Source: Hemicentrotus pulcherrimus (lineage: Eukaryota; Echinodermata; Echinoidea; Camarodonta; Strongylocentrotidae). From it: a DNA stretch of 64,000 bases. Positions 24,659 to 36,775 of this stretch are shown here, piece after piece. The notes beneath the pieces are model-generated. The model was not told the origin of the DNA and ran no database searches. It saw only the letters and a list, made by a program, of their open reading frames with translations. The position numbers and the translations under genes are program-made. The stretch is from contig BEXV01000131.1 of NCBI GenBank assembly GCA_003118195.1, positions 22,347-86,346 on the forward strand, given 5' to 3'. Position 1 is the first letter of the stretch, and each line of letters starts with the position of its first letter.

Positions 24659-26732
24659 CTGAAGAACAAAGAAGAGAAATATTGAAAAGTAATGTTACAT
24701 TTCAATAAATGTCTTTCTCATGTTCAATACATTACATAATTTCTCACCTACCCCCAAACTAACATCCAAATAGTCATACTCATTCACTATTTGAAATATC
24801 ATATCTAATGTATTCGATCTAGAACACTGGATAAATAGAAGACACAACAAAGTGCCTGGTCCTTCACAATATTTATTACCCATGATTCCGATGAGAACAT
24901 TGCATTATTTGTCCTAAATCATTTACCAAGATATGGGGGGGGGGGGGGGNGGGATAGAAAAAAAAAGATAATTTGGTTCAGTTAAAATGCATGAAAATAC
25001 TTACTCTCTTATTTTCTTGTAATCATCAGTCAGCTTCTCACCCTCAAAACAAAGATAGTAACTCCTCCATACATATCGCCTTGAGAGGTTCAGAAAAATA
25101 GAAGGAAATAATATTGAAATAGATTTTGTAATACATCAGCTACATCAATATATACCCTCTCAGTTATTCATTGCATTATTTGATGCTACTTAAAACACAT
25201 AATTTGAAGCACAATTTTTAATATTTCAATTCTATCTCCTAATAAAGTCATTGAAGGAAAAAATTACATGACAAATAAGATGTATACCATTTTCATTCAG
25301 ACGAATTCTGTTCCATATTCATCAATATCTTGTCAAGGTTTGAGGAACTAAAATCCTGAGTATTGATTGGCATAATCTTTTTAGAAATTAGAGTGTAAGA
25401 ACATGGAGTACAGTCCAAGGTGATGTGAAAATTTCATATATAAATCGGAAAACTAAATCTACCGGTACTTGAAAACTTGAATCGTCCAGTTTCTGTTCTC
25501 ACCAGCTAATTTTCTTTTTGATATCTTCTCGATCCTGCTTGAGCTCAAAGTACCTCTTGATGGCGCTCTTCAGATCCTGAACGGTTGCAGTCTGCATCAC
25601 AACTACAGCTGTCACGATCGAATGAAAATGAGGAAAATGGTGAAACAGAGAAAAGGCAAAATATATCTTTTCATGAAGATGTTGTCAAGAAACACCCTCC
25701 CCAAAGTGGTATCTTCTATGAGTAGTTCATGGGATCTCATTTGAGATTTCAGTGTAAAGTTATGTCTTAACCCAGAGCTGTTTAGGGATTTTTTTTATTG
25801 AAAAGAGTGTGCTTATTTTGGGCAATTTATGCATCTTCCAATATTTTCAGAGTAGTTTTATATTTTCACTACCTTTTTACAGTCCATGTAAGCAACAATA
25901 TGATATCACGAAACGACAATGATCTTTTGTTTTGTTCATTCAAAACCATTAAAAAATTCAATATTGTCCTTCAAACTTCAGTATCAAATACATTTCAAAA
26001 TAAAATACTGAAAAATGTTTGTCATATTGGTCGCTTTTGCAAGAGAGGAAGTCATAAATTATAACACATCAAACAAGGATTTCCTGTGCCAAACTTCATC
26101 AGGCCGTTTGGTTTATTCAGCCACATTGGAGGGGTGACTTGCGCCCTCTTGCAGTATAATTATTATAGTCTCAATTAGACCACATAAACAGAATATTGTT
26201 ACAAAATGTACCATGGTCAATATGAAATGCAGATCGAATACCACAGATGTAGTGAGGATAATGATTGCAGAGTTTCAAATGTTTAGGTCATTCAAAATAA
26301 CTTTTTATAAACAGTGTTTATTATTAACTACAAGTTTTACAAAGTAAAAAAATCCTGTTCAAACATGAAATTAAATTATAAAAGATGAAATATTTAAGTT
26401 AAGTTCACTTAGGAATGAATGACTGGCTCCTGGTGGTGGAATATAGCCAATAGGCAATCCCTGATAATATTTGACTTACGCATGACATCGCCCTCAGCTC
26501 TTCTGACGATCACCGTCATAGCCTGGCCATATTCCAGTGCGATCTGGAGGTTGACCTCCTCGACACAAACATCCTGAGGAAGATCTTCGAGGAGGGGAAA
26601 GTCAAGAATCTCACAGAGTTCCTTCCTGACGATCGCCATCGCATCCACATGAGAGAGAGGTTCCTCTGTTCCCTGTTGCCGTGGTGATGTAGGTGATGAT
26701 GGAAGAGGTATTGCTTGTGGATTTTCTTCCAT
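24589..26732 (-). CDS. snrnp25: U11/U12 small nuclear ribonucleoprotein 25 kDa protein (gene-level entry)
   Basis: Coding segments on the minus strand are 26732-26480, 25608-25503, 25079-25005 and 24658-24589. They are 501 bases plus stop, 167 codons, with consistent phases and GT..AG borders. SNRNP25 is a subunit of the U11/U12 di-snRNP of the minor (U12-type) spliceosome and has a ubiquitin-like fold. Diagnostic stretches are V-E-E-V-N-L-Q-I-A-L-E-Y-G-Q-A-M-T-V, P-V-V-V-M-Q-T-A-T-V-Q-D-L-K, I-S-W-R-Y-V-W-R-S-Y, G-E-K-L-T-D-D-Y-K-K-I-R-D-F-G-I-R-N-R. The protein has a 31-residue Pro/Ser/Glu-rich N-terminal extension. An internal Met32 would give 136 residues, close to the vertebrate length of about 132. 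Introns read as ordinary U2-type. Confidence 0.93.
24939..24953. repeat. poly(G) run with an N
   Basis: G homopolymer broken by an N at 24950; the length is uncertain in the assembly. Confidence 0.9.
25005..25079 (-). CDS. snrnp25: snrnp25 coding exon 3
   Basis: Acceptor CTCAAG, donor GTAAGT; R-Y-V-W-R-S-Y-Y-L-C-F-E-G-E-K-L-T-D-D-Y then K-K-I-R. Confidence 0.93.
25503..25608 (-). CDS. snrnp25: snrnp25 coding exon 2
   Basis: Acceptor TGACAG, donor GTGAGA; V-V-V-M-Q-T-A-T-V-Q-D-L-K-S-A-I-K-R-Y-F then E-L-K-Q-D-R-E, ending I-S-W. Confidence 0.93.
25609..26479. other. snrnp25 intron
   Basis: Nothing recognised apart from a CTCF-like word (CTGCAAGAGGGCGC on the minus strand) near 26140. Confidence 0.6.
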
Positions 26733-26782
26733 CTCAGTCACTTCTGTTTTCTCTCTTAATCTGATCTTGAAGACCGTATTAT
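26480..26782 (-). CDS. snrnp25: snrnp25 exon with the start codon
   Basis: Acceptor TTCTAG (exon from 26782), donor GTAAGT after 26480. The chosen start is the Met at 26732-26730 (M-E-E-N-P-Q). The frame stays open to the acceptor, but the likely upstream exon has a stop in this frame (TGA a few codons before its donor), which supports this Met. Bases 26733-26782 are then 5' UTR. Confidence 0.85.
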
Positions 26783-27789
26783 CTAGAATATGAAAATATA
26801 AACAGTGGATGAGTTTGAGAAGACTAAAGATCCACCCCCCCCCCCTCAAAAAAAATGGTTCAAGTGAATACATTCCACATCAGCTACAGTAAAATTTGGT
26901 TGTGGGCATCAACAAAAAGAAAATAAAGAAATTCAAGCTAAAAAAGATTTGTAATTAAATGACAGAGTAAAACTGGCTATAATAAGGATATACCCCAGCA
27001 TTCAACATCAACAGTTACAAGTTGCGTAGTGCAAAAAAGTTATCAAGATTTACCAGATTGGCACGCTCTTCAAACAGTGTACAAAATGTAGGTCTGTAAC
27101 AATTTTTTTTTTTTTAATTGCAAATGTAAGACCTAGAGCCAGAGGCTAGAGTCTAAACCAAGGTTTCAGCTTCTCCGATATAGACAGTTGTTCCGCTGAG
27201 ACTAAGTCTGGATCCACCGACATCTCTAGATCAAGTATGGGGAAGGTTCACAAATTGTCAGTTTATGAATGAATATCCCTAACCAGCTAACAGACAGTTC
27301 TTTCTGTCTAAACTTTAATAGAGTCTATACCCTGATAATTTGGGGTCATAGATCTAGATCCATTTTCAAACACATGATGAAGGAGTAGAGTCTAGATCTA
27401 GACATTCAAAAGATTCTAATGGAAATTATCTGCATTTGATATAGTCTATTATGAATAGTAGACCTAAAGTAGACCTAGATCTAGTATCGATACTCATATG
27501 TTGCAGTTTACTCTTTTATTTCTTTCTTTGTCTGTTGTTTTATACAGTAGTCGGTGTTGATAGTATCATCAATCTCTGAGTCTGATCATATGTTAACTCC
27601 GCTCCGGGAGCCGTGAGCTTCGGCGTTGGAGCTCCTTGGAGTTTACAAGCCGTTGATTCTGATAAGCTTTGACTTGAATCAAGAAACACAATTCAATCAA
27701 ACAAAAATTACATTATGAATGTCAGTCCTGATTCCTAAATTGTAGAAAGAAAGAACAAGCCATAGAAAAATTAGAAAAACTTAACTCAC
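26783..27789. other. snrnp25 first intron, with TCTAGATCT-type words
   Basis: Contains many related CTAGATC/AGACCTAG words between 27130 and 27490. No exon seen. Confidence 0.55.
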
Positions 27790-28010
27790 TCAGACTGTGA
27801 CAATGTCAATGAGTCTCTCAATCCTTCCGCAACCCGTGAGTTACTACCTCAGATTACGTTTATACTAGCTAGCTATAATCTATAGATGGTGTCGATGTGT
27901 CAGCGCAGCATAGCTAGCTAGGTCGGGTGTTTGCCCGAAACTCTGGGGTGGATTGAGGCGAGTACCACAGAACTAGAGAAAGTCTCTCCACGCCGCGGCG
28001 CGCCGCTTTT
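27790..28010 (-). promoter_or_regulatory. snrnp25: probable 5' UTR exon / promoter-proximal region of snrnp25
   Basis: A GTGAGTT donor sits on the minus strand at 27789-27783. Upstream the sequence turns CpG-rich (CGCCGCGGCGCGCCGC near 27993-28008), unlike the surrounding A+T-rich DNA. The transcription start is not defined. Confidence 0.45.
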
Positions 28011-28480
28011 TGTATCCTAGTCTAACATCAGAGACATGTGACAGGTCCCTGCTATTATAATAACAAATTAAGTTAGTTTTAGCATTAACTAAGTTCATAA
28101 TAGACTCTTACCCAAAAAAAATTGAATAAAATTTTACAATTTTCTACTACTATAATTTTAAAATATTCATTTTGAAGTTATGCCGAATTAATTTGAATAA
28201 TGATAAAAATGAGTAGGATGAAGTAAGACTATAACCCGAAGGTAAGCAATACCAAAATATTGCGCGCGCCATATGTAGCCGGTTTGTTATTGTTGTGTGT
28301 TGATTCTATGTAAATTAATGGACGAGCAAGCTCGAGCACCGCACGGGAAATGCATGGATATCTCGCCGGTACTATACACGGAACTAACTGAGTACGAGAT
28401 CAGTGGAGCTCTCAGAAACAGCCGAGTCGCTTCGCAGCTGGTAACTCTGTCCGGGAGAAATCGTTATTTCCAAGAACAAG
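27900..28480. promoter_or_regulatory. candidate bidirectional CpG-rich promoter
   Basis: The CpG-rich patches at 27905-28010, 28258-28272 (TATTGCGCGCGCC) and 28318-28480 lie between the 5' end of snrnp25 (minus) and a + strand candidate first exon. No TATA box stands out. Divergent transcription is inference. Confidence 0.45.
28318..28479 (+). CDS. candidate first coding exon of an unrecognised gene (or uORF exon of the kelch gene)
   Basis: ATG at 28318 opens 54 codons that run into a good donor (CAA/GTGAGC). The sequence begins M-D-E-Q-A-R-A-P-H-G-K-C-M-D-I and ends G-R-N-R-Y-F-Q-E-Q. Higher GC and CpG content than the surroundings and position beside a promoter-like block favour a real exon. 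I recognise no family. If spliced to the acceptor at 50206 the frame stays open for 30 more codons (D-S-E-V-E-D-K-I-Q-S-Q-L...) and stops at 50297-50299. It would then be an 84-codon upstream ORF in the 5' leader of the BTB-kelch transcript. Alternatively it belongs to another gene whose exons I could not find. Confidence 0.4.
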
Positions 28481-28860
28481 TGAGCTGCGGAAGTTGTTTA
28501 TTTTTCCCGTACATGAAGTCCTAATGATGGTACATTTTTGCTGAGGTGAGTCTTGACCATGTTGACCCATCTGCCCATGTATGCGATGACTAAGAATGTG
28601 TTACTGAGACCAATCCAGGCAAGATGTATCTTTGTCATAGCTGATCTGCTATGTGTACGTCAGTCTGGCTAGGCGTTGGGCTAGGCCGAGGCTGAACAAC
28701 TGTAAAAAGTGAGATTGTGAGTAGGAATGCTTTTCCATTACACTGTGTTCAAGATGACCTGAATTCAGTTCCTTAGATCAGGCATAGCCTAGGCCTAGGC
28801 CTAATGCCATATAAATCATTGATTGATATCGATAACGTTGTATCTATACTGATGTAGACC

Positions 28861-28972
28861 TAGACCAAACTTTCTGTCTCTTTCGTTCGTAAGCCTCTTA
28901 TTTGGGTAGGGTCGTAGCCGACCCTACCCAAATCAGAGGCTAACGAACGAAAGAGACAGAAAATTTGGTCTA
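28861..28972. repeat. palindrome, 54-bp arms, 4-base loop
   Basis: Arm 28861-28914 and arm 28919-28972 are reverse complements with few mismatches (TTTCGTTCGT / ACGAACGAAA, TTTGGGTAGGGTCG / CGACCCTACCCAAA). Confidence 0.9.
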
Positions 28973-30557
28973 ATGTAGACCTAGACTAGATCTATTTACA
29001 AATTACAATTGTTTTGAATTTTCCTTCTGGGTTTCTTGCAAGCTGATCAGTTTAACACAATAACAATTGTTTTTAAACATAGACTAGGGTCTATGTGTTC
29101 GAGACAGAAGTAGACAAAGGCTAGGTGATGAATAGACAGAAATAACTGTCTGGTATGGGTCATTTCTTTAATAAAACTGACATTTGTTGACATTCCCCAT
29201 ACACAGAAGGTAACTTAGACAAATCGCACCGAGGAGGTAATATCTGGCCAATTACTGATACCTGCACTTTGTGACAGTAACTTTCTCCCCCAATTCTCAC
29301 AATTAAGATCTAATTTTCTGATTTATAAATCAATCTATTTCTATCCTATTTACATTTGTGCATCTTTTTAATTCTTATTTCAAATTGCGAAATTGACGGA
29401 TTTACTTATATGAGTTATCCAATTTTTATCTCCGAACCGTGAAACGTATCGTTCATCCATTCAAACTAGTAATCTATGACGTCACCTGGCCGTTGGCCAA
29501 TCCAGAGCACTCGTTTGGTATTTGGTTTATGAATATACATACATCACTGGGACTATTGGACGTTCGAAAAGAAAAAATGAATATTTATCAACTAAAACCA
29601 ACATGGATGACATGAATCATGTTAACTACAAGACTTTCTCGGATTAATCATTAATTTAGGATCTAAATGAGCAAGCTTTCGTACAAGTCAAATTAAATAT
29701 TTCTGTGTTATTTTTTATATTGTAAAATAGTTATTGTAATATTGCAGCAAAAGTGCATTAATGAGAATGTAACTTCCGTCTATGAATAGAGACGGTCAGA
29801 GGAGCCACATGCAATCTCAGCGGAACAACCATCGATATCAGAGACTGAAGCTTTCGGTCTAGGTGATGATATGAAATATGATTGATATTGATATCGCCAA
29901 GCCTTAATTGGCACCCATACCCCTGCCAGAAGAGGCAGGTATTTTAAGCAAACCTTAAAATAAGTTTGAAATCTCCCCTTCCAGCACCGATGTACATAGC
30001 ACACTGGCTTCGGAGTTTGCTAGTGGACTCTTCTTTCTTCTCATACAAAGCACTTTGGAACCAGTCTACCGGTAGTCATAAAAAAAAAAAAAAACATTTT
30101 GATAACGAATTGATAGCCATTTGCTTAATACCTTTCACATGTTTAATACTGATGATGATTAGTGAAGGTGGGAATTTACATTACAAAAGTGCTGACCTCT
30201 TACAAGAGTTCGCGATGTTGGTTCCGGCTTGAATGCCAAGAGATGTGGTGAACATGTTAAAGATTGTTTTTGCATTTCCAATTTGTTAGTAAATTAATAG
30301 CAATTATTATAATAATAGAACTTCTCTATATTCAGCGAACTTATAGTTTGTGTGCCTACTAAACTTGGTAAGCATAAACAGTACTTGTTTTACTCCACCA
30401 GGAGTGTTGAGCCATATCATTTTCAGATTGAGATCCATATTTCATGGAATATGTTCCTGAAGTAGATTTATGCAAAATAAGAGGTTAATGATGATGCTAA
30501 TACACTACTCATAAATCCCATCTAAGGGCAACTAACTGCAAAATGAATTATGTATTT

Positions 30558-30785
30558 GGGGCCCCTCAATGTCCGAAACTTGATATGAGTATATTCAGGC
30601 ACCTCGCTTCCTGAATGTAAGTTTAACAATGATGTGTTACCCATTTAAATATACACCTGTATAGCTGCAGCTTGCAGCGGCACTTTTTTCCAAGTCTGGG
30701 ATTGATACCCCTCAATGTCTGCAACTCAATATGAGTATAATCAGACACCTTTCTTCCTGAATAGGAGTTTAATGAGGTGCATAAC
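30558..30785. repeat. degenerate tandem duplication, period about 147 bp
   Basis: CCCCTCAATGTC.GAAACTTGATATGAG..CAGGCACCT.GCTTCCTGAAT (from 30562) recurs as CCCCTCAATGTC.GCAACTCAATATGAG..CAGACACCTTTCTTCCTGAAT (from 30709). Confidence 0.75.
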
Positions 30786-31897
30786 TAACGCCCATTTCCT
30801 TCCCAAGAGGTTTTGAAAACTAGTCAAAACGTACATGTAGCAATTGTTTTGTGGACATACACATGTAAATGTAGGCTTTTTCTTGCTTGCACAGTGTCAA
30901 CCTACAGTGTAGGAGCAATAGATCAAATAGTAAGATATCACCAAGTAGATTTAAATGCTATTGGTCTTGCCTTGTTAGACATGCAGGAAATTGAACAAAA
31001 TGTGGTTTGTATTCCAAGGCATAAGCATGCAGTATTCAAATTCATTCTCCGGATAGTTGCAGAGAGTGATTTAATCTTACTGACTAAGTATTAGCCCAGA
31101 AGAATCCCAGCTATCAAAATAGGATTTTGAGAAAAAAAATATGTCAATGGCTGAAGTCCAGATTGTTTTATTTTTCCTTTTGATGTACCGTAAGCATTTG
31201 CAAATCTGGCATTCATTTTGTTTAATAGAATAAATCCCCTTTGCATTAATGCCAAATGAAATCTGATTATAGTCTTTACAATTCTGATTAGAAAAAGGTA
31301 TCTTTAGTATGGCAAAAGTAACAGATAGAAAGAAAACAACTTGTTTCTTGCAGCAATTGCTTTGTTTGATATGAAGATGAAAGCAAAGGCCTAGAAAAAA
31401 AGAAATGCTAGGGTATTGCCACATGAAGTTTGTATTCAGCACATTGTAGAGATTTCCTTTGCGGGATGCTCAAAATCCAGTATTAAAATGTATGGAGCCC
31501 TTTAAAAAAAAAAGAATTATTTTCCATTTTGATACTCTCTGACATAACTGATATGATGACTGTAGATGCTTCAATCTAGTGTAGTGAAAAGAGATACAAA
31601 TGTGGGTTATATTTAAGCACAGTATTGACTATTGACTTTAATATGCTAAGATACGATTATGGAAGATATTCTACAATGTAACTATAGTGATACATGTGTA
31701 AAAGACGGCTCAAGAGAGACAATAAAAGCGGCAATAAAAGCGGTCCTTATAGGCAGAAGGTCTGTATGTGCAGGTTCTCTCACTACACGTTTCAATGAGA
31801 AACGCTATTTAAGGGCAATAGAAAGTCTTTATAGGCAAGGGGTCTTTCTATTACTGTAGGTGATCACTATAAAAAGCAGGTTTTCACTGCATATTGC

Positions 31898-32136
31898 TTC
31901 TCTCTAATGGGAGGTGATATTACTGTTGAATAAATGAGTATTATTTGGAACAACTACCATGTTCATGTAGCTAGCACACATATAATTGATTGATGCAATT
32001 TTTTTTTAACTACATGGCTTTTCTTTATCCAGGTGATTTTACTGTTGAATAACTGTATTATGTGTAGCTAGCATATCCATGATTTAGGCAAAATCATTTT
32101 TAATACACTTGCTTCTCTCTACCCAGGTGATGTGTG
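31898..32136. repeat. degenerate tandem repeat, about 93-128 bp units
   Basis: The GCTTCTCT..(C/G)AGGTGAT.TTACTGTTGAATAA..GTAGCTAGCA block occurs twice, with the start of a third copy at 32110. Confidence 0.65.
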
Positions 32137-32780
32137 TATCAGCTGGTATGCTCGGAATGCTCCTCAATGGAGTGATGAAGGTGTAATGTATAAAAAAACA
32201 ATTGATTCATGCAGGCAGAATGATATTATGTTAAACCTTAAAGGCAGGCTTTACTACTTTAGCCAGAAGGGATTAGACCGCCCAGCGAGCCAGCGAGGTC
32301 ACTGCGACAGGTGGCTATCTCATTAACTCAGCTCTCATTTAGCATAACAAAAAGGGGATCATGGGGGACGAACAGGCACTGATTGGGGAAGTTTTCTATA
32401 TAGAGGGAGCAAGTAGCTACAAGTAGGACAGTGGGCCTTTAACATCATTGTTGTCAGTTGTTTTCTATCCTATCTCTCCTTGCTTTTGGATCAGTTTATG
32501 GCAGATTTTAATTTTGCCCAATTGGGCAACCAATATATTTTCTGCTTGGACTCATTTTAATCACCTGCATTACTTTCTTTGTTGCTCTAGAAATCCATGC
32601 AGCCTTGTGCTCAACTTCAACTTAACATTATACATAAAATACACCATAGTACTATACATCAATATGCTTTTACCGTATACAAGCTCTTGTCTGCATCATT
32701 TATTGTACTGTACTACAATAATGGTATTCCTGTGCATTATACATGTATTGGGCGAGTCCGTGAACTGTGTCACATACAAC

Positions 32781-32802
32781 ATACATGTACATGTACATGT
32801 AT
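32781..32802. repeat. (ACATGT)n palindromic microsatellite
   Basis: Tandem ACATGT units. Similar short runs occur at 35468, 47716 and 48029. Confidence 0.8.
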
Positions 32803-34429
32803 GCACTTTTTCTCTTTAGTTTGTCCAAAAATGCAAAGTCTCATTGATATGATCATTGAATAATGTTAATTATAACAGAGAAAAAAAATAATCAATGGTC
32901 ATATCTAATGATTTTCACTTTTGGATACAAAATTGTACTACTTTTAGAAAAAATAAATAGTCATATGTCATAGGCCTAATATGTTGTATAGGGCGCATTG
33001 CCCAGAATTGCCCTACCTACCTACCTACAGTATTATCATATGAAATTTGATTAGGAATGCCCCAAATGCAGGTGTGAGATCATGAGTCAGTCCAACCCTC
33101 ATTAGTGGTGCATGTTGTCGGATGACTCAGTCCGTACCCCATTAAACATGATCATGAGACACATACATGTAGCTCTTTCAAACGTCAAAGGGCACTTCTG
33201 GGCTTGGTTTAAAAAAAAAATTAATCATGACATCTTATTTTTGCCTGCACATGTTATTGAAATTTGACAAGAAGAAAAGGAGGAAGTGGGGGAGGGAGGG
33301 AGAGAGGGATGGGTGAAGGTATGGCAATGAAAAGTTCACTAATAAACATTTTCAGTGCTCCAAACTTTTTGCTTGCCTACATGTAGGCACTTTTGGACAT
33401 CACAACTGACAACACTATTCCTATCCCTAACCCTGACCTTGATTTACAACCCACTCACAACCTCCTGAGTTATGTAGCTGCAGCAAACATTGGATGGGTC
33501 TCGTAGTTGATGCTTTCTTAACTTGTTACCTACCTGAACTGAGTCGACCCTGTATTAAACTTATGGGAAGGATAAAGTTTTGTAGTCAACTGGTTAATAT
33601 GATAGACAAGCCAGTGGATTATAAACTTTTTAATACTTGTCTACCCCTAAAGAAGATTTTTGTTGTTGTACTGTGCATACTGTGCGATGTCGTAAGTGAA
33701 CCAAAAGCTATATATACTTGTAAAGGTCAAGGTGTGTCTTAACATAACATGTTATTCCCACTCTTTTACCATGTACCATAGATTATAACCCACTCAAGTG
33801 TGTGAGCTGGTAATGGTCAAAGATTGAAACTCATTGGCAAATGACAGAAAAACATGCTTTCTTCTTCATGCCATGGGTGGTATTGTAGTTTGACACAGAA
33901 AAATGATTTTGCTTGTCATAACAGATCTAAAGATCAAACAGTATTGCACAAAGTTCGCTGCTTACTCAGAAGATACTGCATGCAAGCACCAATGAAATAT
34001 TGCTGAGACAAATTTATGACAAAATTATTTCACTGAACTAAAGAGTGTTTTGATGATATGAGTATATGACGCCTTATTTACATGTATTTGATTCAGGTTT
34101 TTGGCTGTAAACTGTGTGAATTATTTTTCCATGAATATACTTTTTGAGGAACTTCATAATGTTATTGCTATCAAAACACACCAAACATACAGTATACTAA
34201 ATATAGTATTTTGTTTCATCAACATAATTTGCAGAAACCACTGAGAGCCATGTGTATCCTTTGACTTTCGACTGAAATGTTTAGACATTTACATAGTATT
34301 CTTGAAATGCCATATTTTCAATGGAAATGGCATCATTTTACCATAATACTAGTAACAAACTGCATGTACATGTAGCTTATTTACAGGGAATGATCTTCTT
34401 ACCCATTGATCCAACAGTTTCTCTGTTTG

Positions 34430-34493
34430 GAGTCAAAAGGGAGTAAACTCTTGTACTTAAACTTTAAACACAGAGTTAATGCCCTTCTGGCTC
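34430..34493. repeat. 64-bp hairpin element (MITE-like), copy 1
   Basis: Arms 34430-34450 (GAGTCAAAAGGGAGTAAACTC) and 34473-34493 (GAGTTAATGCCCTTCTGGCTC) pair with about four mismatches around a 22-base loop. Related arms occur at 35526, 35824 and 63112. Confidence 0.7.
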
Positions 34494-36184
34494 TGAACAG
34501 ATGAATTGTTCTTTTGACACTTTGTTCTGGGATTTATTCTGTCAAAAATTCAAACATTAGGCTGTTTATGTTGCAATATGGTCACATTTACAGTAAACTA
34601 CATGTACAGTTGTGTGTGTGTCCAGGCCTCCAGGGCTACAGTTCATAAGCCAGAAAGTTGTGGAATATAAAAAAACAAACTATTCTCCAAGTATTTAATT
34701 ATTCAAACAGTCCATTTACTCAAGCTTTATTCACATTCAAATGTAGTACAATAAATTTTCTGGTTGCCATCGATCTGCAGTACATATTGTAGTTTAAGTA
34801 TGGAGCTTTCTACTGTAGATATTAAGTTGTTCTAATACAAATTTAAATGTTACCTTTTCATCATGCTTCCATTAGGAAATGACTAAGACTTCTGAAGCTA
34901 GATTTTCTGTAACATATTTTTTTAATGTACAGCTTGTCTGTTTTTTCTTGAGGGCAACTTCAAACAATTTTCACCTCAACAAGGAATTGTCTTAAAGCCT
35001 TGAAGGCGGCTTCATCGAATCATCAACATTTAAAATGGCAGGATGCACAATTAGTTTGATGTGTTACGAGAAGCCAAAATGACCCTCAAAATAACCTAAA
35101 TGAAAATAAATATTTAAAATATAAAAATGTATTATACAACATAATATCAGGTTTCATGCAGATTCCTCTTGTAAAACACTTCAAGTAATTATTTTACTTG
35201 CAGCCTTTCAAAAACATTGCTTACAATGTGTACTGTACTGGTGGTCCGCAGCAGAGTTGTAAACCTTTCATTACATTTTTACAGCAGTGGTGTGCATGGT
35301 GACTTCATTCTGTAAATATAAGGGAGAGAAACAGCAGGAAAGAAGGTGGGCATGATTGAGTACTCTCTGCATGTGCATTTGTGTGGGGGCGTTTGCTCTG
35401 ATCATGATGTGCTGTTGCGCTTCACTGTAAGTTCACTTCTTGACATTTATACGAAACAAGTAGAAAGTACATGTACATGTTACACATACTCTATATCAGA
35501 CCATTTACAGTTGTGTACATGTTTATCGACTGTTCAGAGCCAAAAGGACATTGCATCTGTGCTGACGTTGGTTGGTTTTACTTGACTGCTAAGAACGCAT
35601 GTGTATGCTTGTAAGTAAGTAAGCAGTCAAGGAGAAATGGCTTTAAGTCATTTGTTTTTTCATGAGTTTTTGATTAAAGACAATCTTGAATCTCTAGCTA
35701 GACAAGTACCGGTACTCTGTATCATTTTTACCAAAACGTGTTATTTAAGCTTTCCCTGCTCATGGACTATTTTGAAAGAAACATGTTTTTTGTATACCGG
35801 TATGAGGTAAACATTGTTACAAGTTAATGCCCTTCTGGCTCCAAGCAGACGATATGAAAATGAATGCATATTTAGGCTGTGATTTTTTTAAAAATTTCAA
35901 TTGAAGCTAATCTTGAGTTCCCCTGTCCCTTCTTCTCTTACAAGACAAATACATCATTTTGGCCTGAACACTACTTGTAGCATTATTTAAATTGTCTCTG
36001 CTCATGGACAAGGACTTTTTTTAAAGAGAAATAATTTAACATTACTTAAGCTTTGCTTTGAAAAAAGAAACATACAGTGTATATTGCCACGAGACGAGTC
36101 TTGAAGACGAGGCTGGTGTCGAGGAGGAACTATTTTTAGCGAGAGCTGGAGTCCTCTAAGCTTACAATGAGGATAATTACTCCC

Positions 36185-36775
36185 AGTGTTGGGCTTCTGG
36201 TTGTCACGATGGTTCAAAATGAGGCTTTAGGAACCTTTCCAATCGATACAGACATTAACTACATGTACTTACCCAAAGTTTATTACATGTCCATGTTTAA
36301 TAGACACAAGCTAATGTAATTCTCAATGACAAATTTAAAGATAATGTAGAGAATTTGTGTATGTTTGAAAGAGACTGAAGTTAAAGGAGAATTTTGGTCA
36401 CAATGGTCCAAAATCATGCTTTAGGGAACAATTCACAATTGATGCAGGTATTTTATTGCTTACCCAGAGCTAATTACTCCTAAAGTACAATGTATATAAT
36501 TGACAATGATGAATTTAATGAAAATAAAGAGACTATGAATATGTTCTGTAAGCTTAATGTTCAGAAGAGACTGAAATATGAATTCTGGTCATGATGGTTC
36601 AAAACCAATCTTTAGGAAGTACTTTCCAATTGATGCAGATATTTCACTGCATATCCTGAGTTTAAGAAGCCTATAAAGCTAGAGTAATTCTCTTTATAGT
36701 GGAATCAATTTTATTAAAACAAAATAGACTTTTGTAAATTTTATGTTCAGAAGATACTTCAGGATGAATGTCTTC
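36185..36775. repeat. three degenerate tandem copies, about 195-bp unit
   Basis: Each copy opens with T(T/C)TGGT..TCA(C/T)(G/A)ATGGTTCAAAA..CTTTAGG and continues TTCC/CACAATTGATGCAG..ATT; starts are at about 36188, 36393 and 36581. Confidence 0.75.

Noticed and set aside
31659..32326. Open frames at 31659-31859 and 32132-32326
   Set aside because: They look superficially protein-like but border a degenerate tandem repeat, lack recognisable domains, and have no convincing pair of splice sites linking them to other exons.
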